Positions 8,129-17,422 of a stretch of DNA of 64,000 bases are shown piece by piece; within the stretch, counting starts at the first letter, position 1, and each line of letters starts with the position of its first letter. The DNA is from Saccharopolyspora shandongensis. Lineage in GTDB: Bacteria > Actinomycetota > Actinomycetes > Mycobacteriales > Pseudonocardiaceae. The notes under the pieces were generated by a model, which saw only the letters and a list, made by a program, of their open reading frames with translations, did not search any database and was not told the DNA's origin. The stretch is from the NCBI RefSeq assembly GCF_900106995.1, contig NZ_FNOK01000034.1, positions 38,320 to 102,319 of the forward strand. The letters are read 5' to 3'. The position numbers and the translations under genes were made by a program.

Positions 8129-8497
8129 GTGAGCGAAGTGGAGCAGCCGTCCGCCGACGTCACTGCGCGCGAGGCCGTGCAGGAAGCCGAACAGCGGGGC
8201 GCGGTCGCGCACGTGCTGGACGGCGCCGACCTGATCAGCAAGCGGACCACCCTGGACGGGATCGCCGCGGTGCTGAACTTCCCGGAGTGGACGGGCCGCA
8301 ACCTGGACGCCCTCTACGACTGCCTGACGGACCTGTCCTGGCTGCCGGAGGGCGAGCACGTGCTGGTCTGGTCGGGCTTCCAGGCGCTGGCGGAGCACGA
8401 CCCGAAGGCATTCGGCCGGATCAACGCCGTGCTCCGCGACGCCGCCGAGCACCCGATCTGCGGCCGCGAGTTCACGGCGGTGCTGACCAGGTCCTGA
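8129..8497 (+). CDS. Barstar-family ribonuclease inhibitor
   Basis: 122 residues with the barstar core: HVLDGADLISKRTTLDGIAA, then FPEWTGRNLDALYDCLTDLS, whose acidic helix normally plugs the barnase active site. It is cytoplasmic and has no signal. GTG 8129 is chosen because GGAAGGAG sits six bases upstream. Located 50 bases after the RNase gene, it is the expected cognate immunity protein. Barstar-like proteins also occur without partners, but the adjacency here supports pairing. Confidence 0.88.
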   Translation: MSEVEQPSADVTAREAVQEAEQRGAVAHVLDGADLISKRTTLDGIAAVLNFPEWTGRNLDALYDCLTDLSWLPEGEHVLVWSGFQALAEHDPKAFGRINAVLRDAAEHPICGREFTAVLTRS

Positions 8498-8558
8498 TCG
8501 CCCATTGGTGATCAGGCGCGCCTCGCAATACTGGCTCCCGTGCAGAACAGGAGGCAGT

Positions 8559-9164
8559 ATGTCTGTCGTGAACATGCAGGCGCACGAGCAGCACGTGCCG
8601 ATGACCGTCGACGACTTGGAGCGGCTACCCGACGACGGGCGCCGCTACGAGCTGGTCGACGGGAGGCTTGACGTGTCTCCTGCGCCAGTCAGCATTCACT
8701 CCCTCGTTGAGTCCCGGCTGTGCGGCTACCTGAACTTCGTCGTAGCGCCAGATGGTTACCTCGCGATGCAGGGTGCTGGTATCAACTTCAACGCGAATCG
8801 GACGCACCACAGCATCCCGGACGTAGTTGTGCTCAACGAGACTGATTTCGAGCAGCCGTACCTCACCCGGCCACCGTTGCTCGCGATCGAGGTCGTTTCT
8901 CCGGAGAGCATCATTCGCGACCATCACACCAAGCGTCGCGAGTACGCCGAATTCGGTATCCAGGCGTACTGGATCGTCACGCCGGACGACGAGAAACCAG
9001 GGATCCTCGAGTTTCGGCTGGAGGACGGCGAGTACCGCGAGGTGCAGCAGGTCATCGGCGAGGACATCTTCGCCACCGATTTCCCGTTCCCGGTCAAGCT
9101 CGTTCCTTACTGGCTGCTGGCCAAGGGACCGTGGCGCGAGCGGATCGGCGGCGAAGGCGCCTGA
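8559..9164 (+). CDS. Uma2-family (DUF820) endonuclease-like protein
   Basis: 201 residues of the Uma2 family, which has a PD-(D/E)xK restriction-endonuclease fold. Visible features are the N-terminal DDLERLPDDGRRYELVDGRL (the family's YELVDG motif), SIPDVVVLNE (acidic Asp), and LAIEVVSPESIIRDHHTKRREYAEFGIQAYWIV with E-V and the K/R-containing helix. Catalytic activity is poorly documented in this family, and many copies are scattered in actinobacterial and cyanobacterial genomes. ATG 8559 has AGGAGG five bases upstream. It is monocistronic as far as can be seen. Confidence 0.85.
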   Translation: MSVVNMQAHEQHVPMTVDDLERLPDDGRRYELVDGRLDVSPAPVSIHSLVESRLCGYLNFVVAPDGYLAMQGAGINFNANRTHHSIPDVVVLNETDFEQPYLTRPPLLAIEVVSPESIIRDHHTKRREYAEFGIQAYWIVTPDDEKPGILEFRLEDGEYREVQQVIGEDIFATDFPFPVKLVPYWLLAKGPWRERIGGEGA

Positions 9165-9167
9165 GCG

Positions 9168-9944
9168 TCATTTCAGGGCGTCGGGCACCCATGCGGGCTT
9201 GCGCTTCTCCGCGAAGGCCCGCATGCCCTCCTGCCCCTCCTCGCCCGCGAAGTGCTTCGCCGACAGCTCCAGCATCTGGGCGAACGCGTCGTCCATGCTC
9301 GACGGACGCCGGCCGATGAGCATCTCCTTCGTCGCCGCCATCGCGTTCGGGGCGCCCAAGGCGAGCATGTCGGTGTAGCGCTTGACCTCCGCGTCCAGCT
9401 CGTCGGCGGCGACCGCGGAGTTGAGCAGGCCGATTTCGGCGGCGCGGCGGGCGTCGAAGGTCTCGCCGGTCAGGAACAGCTCGTGCGCCTGCCGGGTGCT
9501 GAGGCGCGGCAGCACCGTCACCGAGATCACCGCGGGCACGACACCGATGCGAACCTCGGAGAACGCGAAGGTCGCCGTGTCCACCGCGACCGCGATGTCG
9601 CAGGCCGCCGCGATGCCGACGCCGCCCGCGCGGGCCGGGCCGGCGAGCTTGGCCACCACCGGCTTCGGGCTGGTCCAGATCTGCTCCAAGATAGCCGGGA
9701 ACTCGTTGACGCCCTGCTTCTCGGAGTCCGCCGAGCGCGACTCCTTGAGGTCCATCCCGGCGCAGAACACCTTGCCGGTGTGGTCCAGGACGATCACGCG
9801 CACCGCGTCGTCGGCGATCGCCGCGCTCAGGTGATCCCGCAGTTCGCGCCGCAGCTGCGCGGACAGCGCGTTGCGGTTGTGGGGCGAATCCAGCGTGATC
9901 GTCGCGATGCCGTCGGCCACGGCGAGGTGCACAAGCTCATCCAT
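9168..9944 (-). CDS. Enoyl-CoA hydratase/isomerase family protein
   Basis: 258-residue crotonase-fold protein with oxyanion-hole segments FCAGMDLKESR and ARAGGVGIAAACDIAVA, and FSEVRIGVVPAVIS where hydratases carry catalytic glutamates. Only one of the two usual Glu positions is evident (SEVRIG), so it may be an isomerase or a variant rather than a classical 2-enoyl-CoA hydratase. ATG 9944 (MDELVHLAVADGIATITLDS) is where family similarity starts. It converges on the Uma2 gene with three bases between stops, which are unlinked pathways. Confidence 0.87.
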   Translation of the reverse strand: MDELVHLAVADGIATITLDSPHNRNALSAQLRRELRDHLSAAIADDAVRVIVLDHTGKVFCAGMDLKESRSADSEKQGVNEFPAILEQIWTSPKPVVAKLAGPARAGGVGIAAACDIAVAVDTATFAFSEVRIGVVPAVISVTVLPRLSTRQAHELFLTGETFDARRAAEIGLLNSAVAADELDAEVKRYTDMLALGAPNAMAATKEMLIGRRPSSMDDAFAQMLELSAKHFAGEEGQEGMRAFAEKRKPAWVPDALK

Positions 9945-10022
9945 GACAGGCACGTTAACCGTCGTTAGCCGCGGCGGGCGAGTGAGCAACGTCGCACTTC
10001 GAACCCACCGCCCGCACGGCCA

Positions 10023-12380
10023 TCAGGTCGGGGGATAGCGGTCGGCCCATTCGGGCGGGCGGGGGCCGAACTCCATGACCGCGTCGTGCGCGAGGCGCTC
10101 GATCACGTCGTAGAGCTCCAACTCCACCGTCCAGCGCTCCGGGATCCGCTCCGCGCCGGACGCCGCCCCGATCAGGCTGCCGCAGACCGCTCCCGTCGTC
10201 GCGCTGTTGCCCGAGTGGTTCACCGCCACCGGCAGCGCCGCGTCGAAGTCCCCGTCGCAGGCCAGCGCCGCGTACAGCCCGATGCCCAGGGCTTCGGCCG
10301 CGGTCGAGCCGGTGCCCAGGACGCGTTCGAGATCACCTGGCGGCACGCGGCCGCTGCGGGCCAGCCGGACGGCGGCGGAGATGCGGCGGCTGACGTCCTC
10401 GTGCCCGGTGTGCGGGGTGAGCTGCTCCAGCGCCGCATCGACCGCTGCGGCCAGCGGCTCGCCGTTCATCAGCCGCGACACCAGGAACGCCAGCGCGCCC
10501 GCGCTCAGCCAGGCCGCCGGATGGCCGTGGGTGAGCGCCGCGGTTCGCATGCCGACGTGGAAGACCTCCGCCGGGTCGTTGCTCCACAGCGCCGCAGGCA
10601 CCGCCCGCATGATCGCGCTGCTGCCCTGCGAGTCGCTGACCGGGTGGTCCGGGGAACCCATCCGCTGCTGGCCCTTGGCGAACGCGATGAGCGTGCGCAT
10701 CATGGTGCGGCCCGGGTTGCGGGTCTGGAACAGCGCCCGCTGGCCCACCAGCCAGCCGTCCGGTGCCGGGGTGCCGCCCAGGAACTCGCCGGCCGCGCGC
10801 GGCCAGCTCAGGTGCTGGGTGTGCAGCCAGCGCTGGTAGGCGTGCTGGATGTGCCGGGCCGGGTCTTCGGCGCCGGTGGTGCGGCGCGCGACGTTGGCCC
10901 GGATCGTGCCCTCCAGCGAGAACAGCAGGAGCTGGGTGTCGCTGCCGAGCCGTCCCGAGGGATGACCGGCCGGGATGTAGTCGGTGAGGCCGTCCGCGCC
11001 GTGCCGGGCCCGGATCTCGTCCCAGGTGTCCGCGGCGATGGGCATGCCGAGCGCCTCGCCGATCGCGCAGCCGAGCACCGCGCCGAGGAATCGGTCGCGG
11101 GACGCGGCCAGCCGGGGCACCGCGGTCAGCCCGGTGCGGTAGTCCGTTGTGGACGGTGCCTGGGGTTCGGCGGATTCGGTGGTCGGATAGCGGTGCTGCC
11201 ACCGGTCGGACTCGTCCGGGTAAGGGCCGAATTCCGTTGCCGCGTCGGCGGAAATCTGCTCGACGAGCTCGGTGATCGGCAGTTCTTCCCGCCATCGCGG
11301 CGGAATCGCCGTTGGGCCGTGCAGCGCGCCGAGCAGCTGCCCGCACAGCGCGGCCGCGTCGGCGCTGTGCAGGCTCGCCGATTCGACGGCGCCGGCGAAG
11401 TCGTCCTCGCAGGCCGTGGCGACCCGGGCGGCGATCGCCAGCGCTTCCAGGCCGCTGCGCCCGGTGGACATCGCGTCCAGGTGGGCCTGCCCGGGCCGGA
11501 ATCCGGCGGGGCTGAGCCGACCGAGCCGCAGGGCCCGGGTCAGCGTCGTGCGCCCCGTCTGCCAGCCGGAAAGCCCTTGCCGCAGCGAGGTTTGCAGCGA
11601 GTTCCCGCGCAGCAACCACAGCATCGCCACGCCGAGCACGCTGGCCGGGCTGTGGCCGTTGGGATGGCCGTGGGTGAGCGCGGCGAGATCGCCGCCGAGC
11701 GCGAACACCGTGCCGGGATCGCCCGACCACAGCGCGGCGAGCGCACCGAGCGGCACGGCGGACGCCGTGTCCGAGGAGTTGATCGGCTGCTGCCGGGAAC
11801 CGGCGGCGTGCCCGGCGGCGACCCGGGCGAGCGCGGTGAGCGTCGCCGGGTCGTCGCCGCCGGTGCCGCGCAGCGCGGGCTCGGCCACCAGCCAGCCGCC
11901 CGGCTGGGCGGTGTCGGCTCCGCAGTCGCGCCACGGCACGCCCCGGGTGTGCAGCCAGCGCTGGAGCCCGGCGAGGGCGAAGCCGACCGGGTCGCCGTCG
12001 CCCGTCGACCGCGCGTTGGTGTGCGCGCGGATCAGGCCCTCCAGGACGAAGAGCACGGCGGTGGTGCGCTCGCCGACTCGCCCGAGCGCGACGAACTCGC
12101 CGACCGCGCCGCCGAGCAGCATGCCGAGCAACCGGCCCGGCGCTTCGGGCAGCGCGCCGTTCCGGTCGGCCAGGCCGGTGGCGGGTGCCGGCGGGATTTC
12201 CGCGGCGAGCCGGTGTTGCAGGGCAGTCGCCCACAGCGGCGTGCTGGCGGGGTGCCGCCGCCACTGCCGCCACGTGTCCAGCAGCTGCTGCTCCACCGGG
12301 TCGCGACGGCCGGCCGCGCGCGCCTCGCGCCACGCCGCCAGCAGCGCTCGTTCCGTCTCGTCGAGACCTATTTCGTCCAC
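10023..12380 (-). CDS. Tandem ADP-ribosylglycohydrolase-fold protein (two divergent domains)
   Basis: 785 residues with two ADP-ribosylglycohydrolase (ARH/DraG) domains, about 82-400 and 430-780, after an N-terminal helical region. ARH enzymes remove ADP-ribose from proteins or nucleotides using two Mg2+ bound by T/S-D-D-T and GDSDST motifs. Here the first domain lacks both (ERTTAVLFVLEGL; SADAAALCG) and is probably inactive. The second retains SDTQLLLFSLEGTI and NHSGNSATTGAVCG, with Asn and Ala in place of two key residues, so activity is doubtful. GTG 12380 lies six bases after the upstream gene's stop, so the two are co-transcribed. A substrate-binding or regulatory pseudoenzyme role is inferred. 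Confidence 0.85.
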   Translation of the reverse strand: MDEIGLDETERALLAAWREARAAGRRDPVEQQLLDTWRQWRRHPASTPLWATALQHRLAAEIPPAPATGLADRNGALPEAPGRLLGMLLGGAVGEFVALGRVGERTTAVLFVLEGLIRAHTNARSTGDGDPVGFALAGLQRWLHTRGVPWRDCGADTAQPGGWLVAEPALRGTGGDDPATLTALARVAAGHAAGSRQQPINSSDTASAVPLGALAALWSGDPGTVFALGGDLAALTHGHPNGHSPASVLGVAMLWLLRGNSLQTSLRQGLSGWQTGRTTLTRALRLGRLSPAGFRPGQAHLDAMSTGRSGLEALAIAARVATACEDDFAGAVESASLHSADAAALCGQLLGALHGPTAIPPRWREELPITELVEQISADAATEFGPYPDESDRWQHRYPTTESAEPQAPSTTDYRTGLTAVPRLAASRDRFLGAVLGCAIGEALGMPIAADTWDEIRARHGADGLTDYIPAGHPSGRLGSDTQLLLFSLEGTIRANVARRTTGAEDPARHIQHAYQRWLHTQHLSWPRAAGEFLGGTPAPDGWLVGQRALFQTRNPGRTMMRTLIAFAKGQQRMGSPDHPVSDSQGSSAIMRAVPAALWSNDPAEVFHVGMRTAALTHGHPAAWLSAGALAFLVSRLMNGEPLAAAVDAALEQLTPHTGHEDVSRRISAAVRLARSGRVPPGDLERVLGTGSTAAEALGIGLYAALACDGDFDAALPVAVNHSGNSATTGAVCGSLIGAASGAERIPERWTVELELYDVIERLAHDAVMEFGPRPPEWADRYPPT

Positions 12381-12386
12381 TATGGA

Positions 12387-15300
12387 TTATCCGAGGTAGC
12401 GCCCGGCCCAGTCGGGCGCCGGCGCGTCGGTGAAGATCTCCGTCCTGGCGCGGTGCTCGTCGGCGGCCAGCTGAGCGAGGACCTCCCGCAGCTCCAGCTC
12501 GCCGACCCAGTCCGCGGGGATCTCCGCGGCGCCGCGGGCCGCGCCGAGCAGGCTGCCGCAGATGGCTGCGGTGGCCGCGGTGTTCCCGGCGTGGGTGGCG
12601 GCCAGCGACACGGCGTCGGGGAAGGAGTTCGGGTGCGACAGCGCCGCCGCGACCGCGATGGCCAGGGCCTCCGGCGCGTTCCAGCCCAGGCCCAGCTCGT
12701 CGAAGCTGGTGGGCGAGGCCGGTCCGCTGCCGGCGATCTGGACCGCCGCGCGCAATCCCTGCGCGGTGTTCTCGGCGCCTTCCACCTGGTCCAGCTCGGC
12801 CAGCACCACGTGCACGGCGTCGACGAGCGTCTGGCCGCTGTTCAGCGCGCACACCAGGCCGGCCAGCGCGCCCGCGGGCAGGAAGCCGTCCGGGTGGCCG
12901 TGGGTGATCACGGCGATCTCCGCGCCCAGCGAGATGGCGTGCGGCACGTCGGCGGCGTCGAAGCCGACCACCGCCCCGCGCACCGTGGCGGCCGCGGTCC
13001 GGGCGGCGTTCGGCGGGCTGGCCGGGGTGGGGACGTCGCGTCGGTCGGCGAAGCGGGCCAGCGCCGTCAGCGTCGCCTCGTCCGGGAACCGTTGCGCGCG
13101 AAGGGCTTCGGTCTCGACGAGCACACCGCCGACTGCCTCGTTCGACACCTGCGCGCCCTGGGTGTGCATCCAGTGCAGCAGGGCCAGTCGCACCATCGAC
13201 GGCCGGTGCGCGGCGATCCCGCGCAGCGCCGAGCGGATGTGCGAGCTGATCAGCGCGTCCAGCACGAACGCCGTCTGCTGCGTGTACACCGTTGCCGAGC
13301 CGCGACGGCCGAAGAACTCGGTGAGCTCCCGGACGCCTTCCGGGTTCTCGCGCAGGATCTTGCGCAGGTCGGTGAACATCCACGGCGCGCCCAGAGCGTC
13401 GCCGGCCGCGGAGCCCAGCACGCTGCCTTCGAGCCGCTCGCTCCGGCTGAGCTCCACCTGGGTTTCGACGGCGGGCTCGGCCTCGGCTTCGGACTCGGCC
13501 GCGGCCTCGCCGATCAGCTGGGCGGCGCGTTCGGCACCGAAGGCCTCGACGAGCAGCTTCTGCAGGCTCTGCGTGAGCTCGGCGGAACCGCCCTCGCCGT
13601 TGTCGCGGAACTTGCGCCACACGCTGAGCAGCTGCTGTTCCTCGTCCGACAGGCCGTCGTCGGCCTCGTCGTCGGGATCGACCGGCGCGTCCGCGACGGC
13701 GACTTCCGCAGCCGGGGCTTCGACGGCGGCTTCGACGGCCGGGGCTTCGACGACCGGCACCTCGATGGCGGGAACCTCGGCTACGGGCTCGACGGCGGGA
13801 ATCTCGGCCGCGAGGGGCTCGACGGCCGGAGGTTCCGGCACTTCCTGCATCGGCTCCTCGACGACCGGATCGGGCTCCGGCTCCGGCGTTTCCGCTGCTG
13901 GCGCGGGCTCTTCGACCGCTGCGGCGGTCTCCGCGACCGCCGGCTCGGCGGCGGGCTCGACCTCGCCGATCGGGTAGCGCTCCAGCCACTCCGCGCCCGT
14001 CGGCGGAGTCGGGCCGAACTCCTGGATCGCGTCGCCGGCCATCGCCTCGATGACCTCGCGCAGCTCCAGCTTGTCGCGCCAGGTCTGCGGGATCGCGTCC
14101 GCCGTGTGCGCCGCGCCCATGATGTTCCCGCAGATCGCCGCGGTGGAGTCGCTGTCGCCGGAGTGGTTGGCGGCCAGGATCACGGCGTCGGCGAACGACT
14201 CCGGGTACGTCAGCGCCGCGCACACCGCGATCGCCAGGGCCTGCTCGCCGAACCAGCCCTCGCCGAGGACCTCGTGGATCTGCTCCGGCGTCGGGGTGCC
14301 CGCGGTGGCCAGCTCGATGGCCCGGCGCAGCGCGGTGCTGGTCTCCTCGTGACCGTCCCACGTGGACAGTTCGGTGAGCGCGCGGTCCACGGCCTCGGGC
14401 AGCGACCGGCCCGCCAGCAGCTGCTGGACGATCACCGCGAGCGCCCCGGCGGGCAGGTAGCCGCTGGGGTGGCCGTGGGTCAGCACCGCGGTCATCGCGC
14501 CGACCTGGAACACCTCGGCCGCGTCGGCGGACCACAGCCCGGCTGGGGCGGCCCGCATCACGCCGCCGCAGCCCTTCGAGTCGTTGAGGCGGTTGGTGAA
14601 CGAGCCCTGCTTGTTGCCGTTGGCGTAGCCGTGCAACGCCTGTATGCAGGTGGTGCCGGGCGCGCGGCGGACGAACAGGCCCTTCTGCTTGATCAGCCAG
14701 CCGTCCGGCGGGTTCGCGGCCAGTGGCCCACCGGCCTCCCGCCAGTCGAAGCCCTGCGTGTGCAGCCAGCGCTGGTAGGCGTGCTGCACCTGGGTGGTGG
14801 GCTCGTTCTCGCCGAAGAGCCGGCGGCGGATGCTGGCCCGGATGAGACCGTCCAGGGTGAACAGCGTCATCTGGGTCTCGTCGCTGATCGAGCCGCCGGG
14901 CCGGTGGGCGTCGACGAAGTCGGTCAGCCCCGCCACGCCGTACTTGCGGCGGATGTCCTGCAGCGAGTCGTCCTCGATCGGGTAGCCGAGCGCGTCACCG
15001 GCGGCGCCGCCGAGCAGGAAGCCCAGGATGCGCTGCGGCCGGAGTTCGCTGGGGTCGACGACAGCTTCGACCGGTTCCTCGACCGCCGCGACCGCCGCGG
15101 CGACGTCGACGACCGCGGTGACCTCGGCCTCCGGCTGGTCGTCGGTTTCAATTGAAACCGCAGGCACCTCGGGTTCGGCGGGTGCGGTGTCCTCCGCCGG
15201 AACCTCGGCCTCCGGTTGGTCCGCAGTTTCAATTGAAACTGCGGGGACGTCCGGTTCGGCTTCGGGTTCGGCCGGTGCTTCGTCGGCGGCCGGCGCCGGT

Positions 15301-17183
15301 TCCGCTTTCGCGGGCTTGACGGCCGGTTCCGAACCCACCAGCGGGAGGGTGGAGGTGAAGATCAGGTCGGAGATGTCCTTCGCGGCCGGGTACCGCGAGG
15401 CCCACGCGTCGCCGGTCGGCGGCGCCGCGCTGAACTCCAGCAGCGCGTCCTTCGCCAGCGTCTCGACGATCTCGCGCTGCTTGAGGTCGCGCAGCCACAC
15501 CCCGGGCAGGGCCGTCGAACCGTAGCGGGCGCCGACGATGTTCCCGCAGATCGCCGCGGTGGAGTCGCTGTCGCCGGAGTGGTTGACGGCCACCATCAGC
15601 GCGGCGGCGACGGTGTCGGTGCTCAACGCCGCGCACACGGCGATGGCCAGCGCCTCGTGCCCGGCCCAGCCGCCGCCCAGCGTGTCCTTGAGCTCCTCCG
15701 GGCTCGGCTTGCCCTGCTTGGCGAGCTCCTCGGCGGCCTGCAACGCGCGGTCGGTGTCCTCGTGGCCGTAGTACTGCACTAGCAGTTCGCGGGCCTGCCG
15801 CACCGCGTCTTCCAGCGTGTCCTCGTGCAGCAACCGGTGCACCACGACGGCCAGCACACCGGCGGGCAGGTAGCCGTTGGGCTGGGAGTAGGTCAGGGCC
15901 GCGGTCGCGGCGGCGAGCTCGAAGACCTGCTTGGGGTCGTCCGACCACAGCGCGACCGGGGCGGCCCGCACGACGCCGCCGCAGTCCTGTGAGTCGTTGA
16001 TCGGCCGCTCGAAGGTGCCGGGCGCGCCGACCGAGGCGAACTCCCGCAGCGCGGTGATGCAGCTGCTGTTCGGCGAGCGCACGACGAACAGGTCGCGCTG
16101 GTCGATCAGCCAGCCGTTGGGCTTGGGGTGGCTCATCGTGAACGGCCCGGCCGCGCGCATCCACGCGTAGCCCTGGGTGTGCAGCCAGCGCTGGTAGGCC
16201 AGCTGGATCGCCGACAGCGGGCTGTCCGCGCCGGTCGCGCGCGTCGCGATGTGCCCGCGGATCAGGCCTTCCAGGGTGAACAGGGTCATCTGGGTGTCGT
16301 CGGTGAACTCGCCCGGCTGCTCACCGGTGCGGTCGTACTCGGTGACGCCCATCGCGCCGAACCGGCTGCGGATCTGGTCCACCGGGTAGAACTCCACCGG
16401 CGCGCCGAGCGCGTCGCCGATCGCGCCGGCCAGCATCGAGCCGATGAACCGGCGGCCGAACTCGGTTTCGGCCGGATCCACCGCGGGCTTCGGGGCCTGC
16501 CCGACGGGCGGCGCCGGTGCCGCGGGCGGCTGCGGCGCGGCTCCCGGCGGCGTGATCACCGGCGTTCCGGTGGCGGGGGAGTGCACCGGCACGCCCGGCG
16601 CCTTCGGCGGCACGGCGGCCGCGGCCTTGACCAGGTCTTCGGCGGGGAGCCGGGCCTTGACCGGGCTGGTCGGGTTCACCTGCACGTCGATGCCGGTGAG
16701 GGTGTGCGTCGCCAGCTGGCGGCCGGTCATCCGCTGCCAGGTCGTCCAGTTCGGCGGCAGGAACCCCTCGGACGTGAACACCTGCAGCTGCCGGCGGCCC
16801 GACTCGTGCTCCATCGTGAACAGCCCGTTGCCCTGCGGCTGCGCGAACAGGATCAGCTCGGCGTCCAGCATCGCGGTCAGCAGTGCGTGCCCCTGGGCGT
16901 AGCCGGTGGTGGTCAGCTGCAGCGCGCGCTCGACGTCGTTGGTCGGCGCGGGCAGCCGCAGCGCGACCGGGGAGGGCCGGTAGTTCGGATTGGGGGAGAA
17001 GTCGTCGGTGATCTCGCCCTGCTCATCGACCCGGTAGCCGCCGATGAAGCCCCACGGCGGCACCTCGGCGTTCGGATCGGTGAAGATCGGGTCGACCACG
17101 TACAGCCAGGTGTTCGGCTGCTTCATGGCCTGTTCCCGCATGGTTGGCGTGATGACCGGTCGATTCGGCTGCTGCGTGTTCAT
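12387..17183 (-). CDS. SseB-like domain fused to three ADP-ribosylglycohydrolase domains
   Basis: 1,598 residues. Residues 20-160 resemble the SseB N-terminal domain (GHALLTAMLDAELILFAQP, then LQVFTSEGFLPPNW). A Pro/Ala linker is followed by ARH domain 1 (240-600), ARH 2 (713-1070), a long acidic Ala/Glu/Pro linker, and ARH 3 (about 1250-1598). Domain 1 keeps T294-D295-D296-T297 and G537-D-S-D-S-T542; domain 2 keeps S767-D-E-T770 and G1009-D-S-D-S-T1014. Both should bind two Mg2+ and hydrolyse ADP-ribosyl bonds. Domain 3 has YTQQT and THAGNTAAT and is likely inactive. ATG 17183 starts the similarity. A 27-residue linker unit is duplicated and contains palindromic DNA at 15143-15244. The host target is unknown. 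Confidence 0.88.
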   Translation of the reverse strand: MNTQQPNRPVITPTMREQAMKQPNTWLYVVDPIFTDPNAEVPPWGFIGGYRVDEQGEITDDFSPNPNYRPSPVALRLPAPTNDVERALQLTTTGYAQGHALLTAMLDAELILFAQPQGNGLFTMEHESGRRQLQVFTSEGFLPPNWTTWQRMTGRQLATHTLTGIDVQVNPTSPVKARLPAEDLVKAAAAVPPKAPGVPVHSPATGTPVITPPGAAPQPPAAPAPPVGQAPKPAVDPAETEFGRRFIGSMLAGAIGDALGAPVEFYPVDQIRSRFGAMGVTEYDRTGEQPGEFTDDTQMTLFTLEGLIRGHIATRATGADSPLSAIQLAYQRWLHTQGYAWMRAAGPFTMSHPKPNGWLIDQRDLFVVRSPNSSCITALREFASVGAPGTFERPINDSQDCGGVVRAAPVALWSDDPKQVFELAAATAALTYSQPNGYLPAGVLAVVVHRLLHEDTLEDAVRQARELLVQYYGHEDTDRALQAAEELAKQGKPSPEELKDTLGGGWAGHEALAIAVCAALSTDTVAAALMVAVNHSGDSDSTAAICGNIVGARYGSTALPGVWLRDLKQREIVETLAKDALLEFSAAPPTGDAWASRYPAAKDISDLIFTSTLPLVGSEPAVKPAKAEPAPAADEAPAEPEAEPDVPAVSIETADQPEAEVPAEDTAPAEPEVPAVSIETDDQPEAEVTAVVDVAAAVAAVEEPVEAVVDPSELRPQRILGFLLGGAAGDALGYPIEDDSLQDIRRKYGVAGLTDFVDAHRPGGSISDETQMTLFTLDGLIRASIRRRLFGENEPTTQVQHAYQRWLHTQGFDWREAGGPLAANPPDGWLIKQKGLFVRRAPGTTCIQALHGYANGNKQGSFTNRLNDSKGCGGVMRAAPAGLWSADAAEVFQVGAMTAVLTHGHPSGYLPAGALAVIVQQLLAGRSLPEAVDRALTELSTWDGHEETSTALRRAIELATAGTPTPEQIHEVLGEGWFGEQALAIAVCAALTYPESFADAVILAANHSGDSDSTAAICGNIMGAAHTADAIPQTWRDKLELREVIEAMAGDAIQEFGPTPPTGAEWLERYPIGEVEPAAEPAVAETAAAVEEPAPAAETPEPEPDPVVEEPMQEVPEPPAVEPLAAEIPAVEPVAEVPAIEVPVVEAPAVEAAVEAPAAEVAVADAPVDPDDEADDGLSDEEQQLLSVWRKFRDNGEGGSAELTQSLQKLLVEAFGAERAAQLIGEAAAESEAEAEPAVETQVELSRSERLEGSVLGSAAGDALGAPWMFTDLRKILRENPEGVRELTEFFGRRGSATVYTQQTAFVLDALISSHIRSALRGIAAHRPSMVRLALLHWMHTQGAQVSNEAVGGVLVETEALRAQRFPDEATLTALARFADRRDVPTPASPPNAARTAAATVRGAVVGFDAADVPHAISLGAEIAVITHGHPDGFLPAGALAGLVCALNSGQTLVDAVHVVLAELDQVEGAENTAQGLRAAVQIAGSGPASPTSFDELGLGWNAPEALAIAVAAALSHPNSFPDAVSLAATHAGNTAATAAICGSLLGAARGAAEIPADWVGELELREVLAQLAADEHRARTEIFTDAPAPDWAGRYLG
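15143..15244. repeat. Two perfect AT-rich palindromes inside the giant ARH gene
   Basis: Both copies share the core GTTTCAATTGAAAC. The first palindrome is 18 bp (15143-15160), the second 24 bp (15221-15244), with centres exactly 81 bases apart. They encode the repeated peptide VSIET inside a duplicated 27-codon linker unit, using codons such as TCA and ATT that are rare in this GC-rich region. Protein-level repetition explains the duplication but not the perfect symmetry. Confidence 0.8.
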
Positions 17184-17422
17184 CTCGCGCTGTTGTCCCC
17201 GACTCCTCGTCCAGCCTTGCATTGATCGCCCCCACCCACCGGCGGTCACTCGATAGCGCGGGCCTGGCGGGTACGACGGACACAGGGAGCGGCCGGTTCC
17301 CCGTCCAGACGCTGGCAACCAACTCTCTCATGACCACATGGGGTGAAGCTTAGTGTTCGGAAGAACAACTCAGAGTCAGGTGTTGATTTTCGCTCCCGCC
17401 GCTGGTCATGCCACCGGGCGCC
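17184..17422. promoter_or_regulatory. Upstream region of the giant ARH operon
   Basis: About 240 bases between the reverse-strand small ORF and the ARH operon start. No credible gene is present. The part near 17340-17395 is AT-richer and should contain the promoter for the ARH operon, but I cannot fix -35/-10 boxes. Confidence 0.4.

Noticed and set aside
10086..15155. Forward-strand open frame of about 1,690 codons
   Set aside because: Antisense shadow of the ARH genes: Arg/Gly-rich, no recognisable domain, and the reverse strand has clear conserved ARH motifs.
15143..15244. CRISPR-like repeat (GTTTCAATTGAAAC spaced 81 bases apart)
   Set aside because: Only two copies, fully palindromic, in frame within a coding linker, and the intervening DNA is itself part of a protein repeat; no cas genes nearby.
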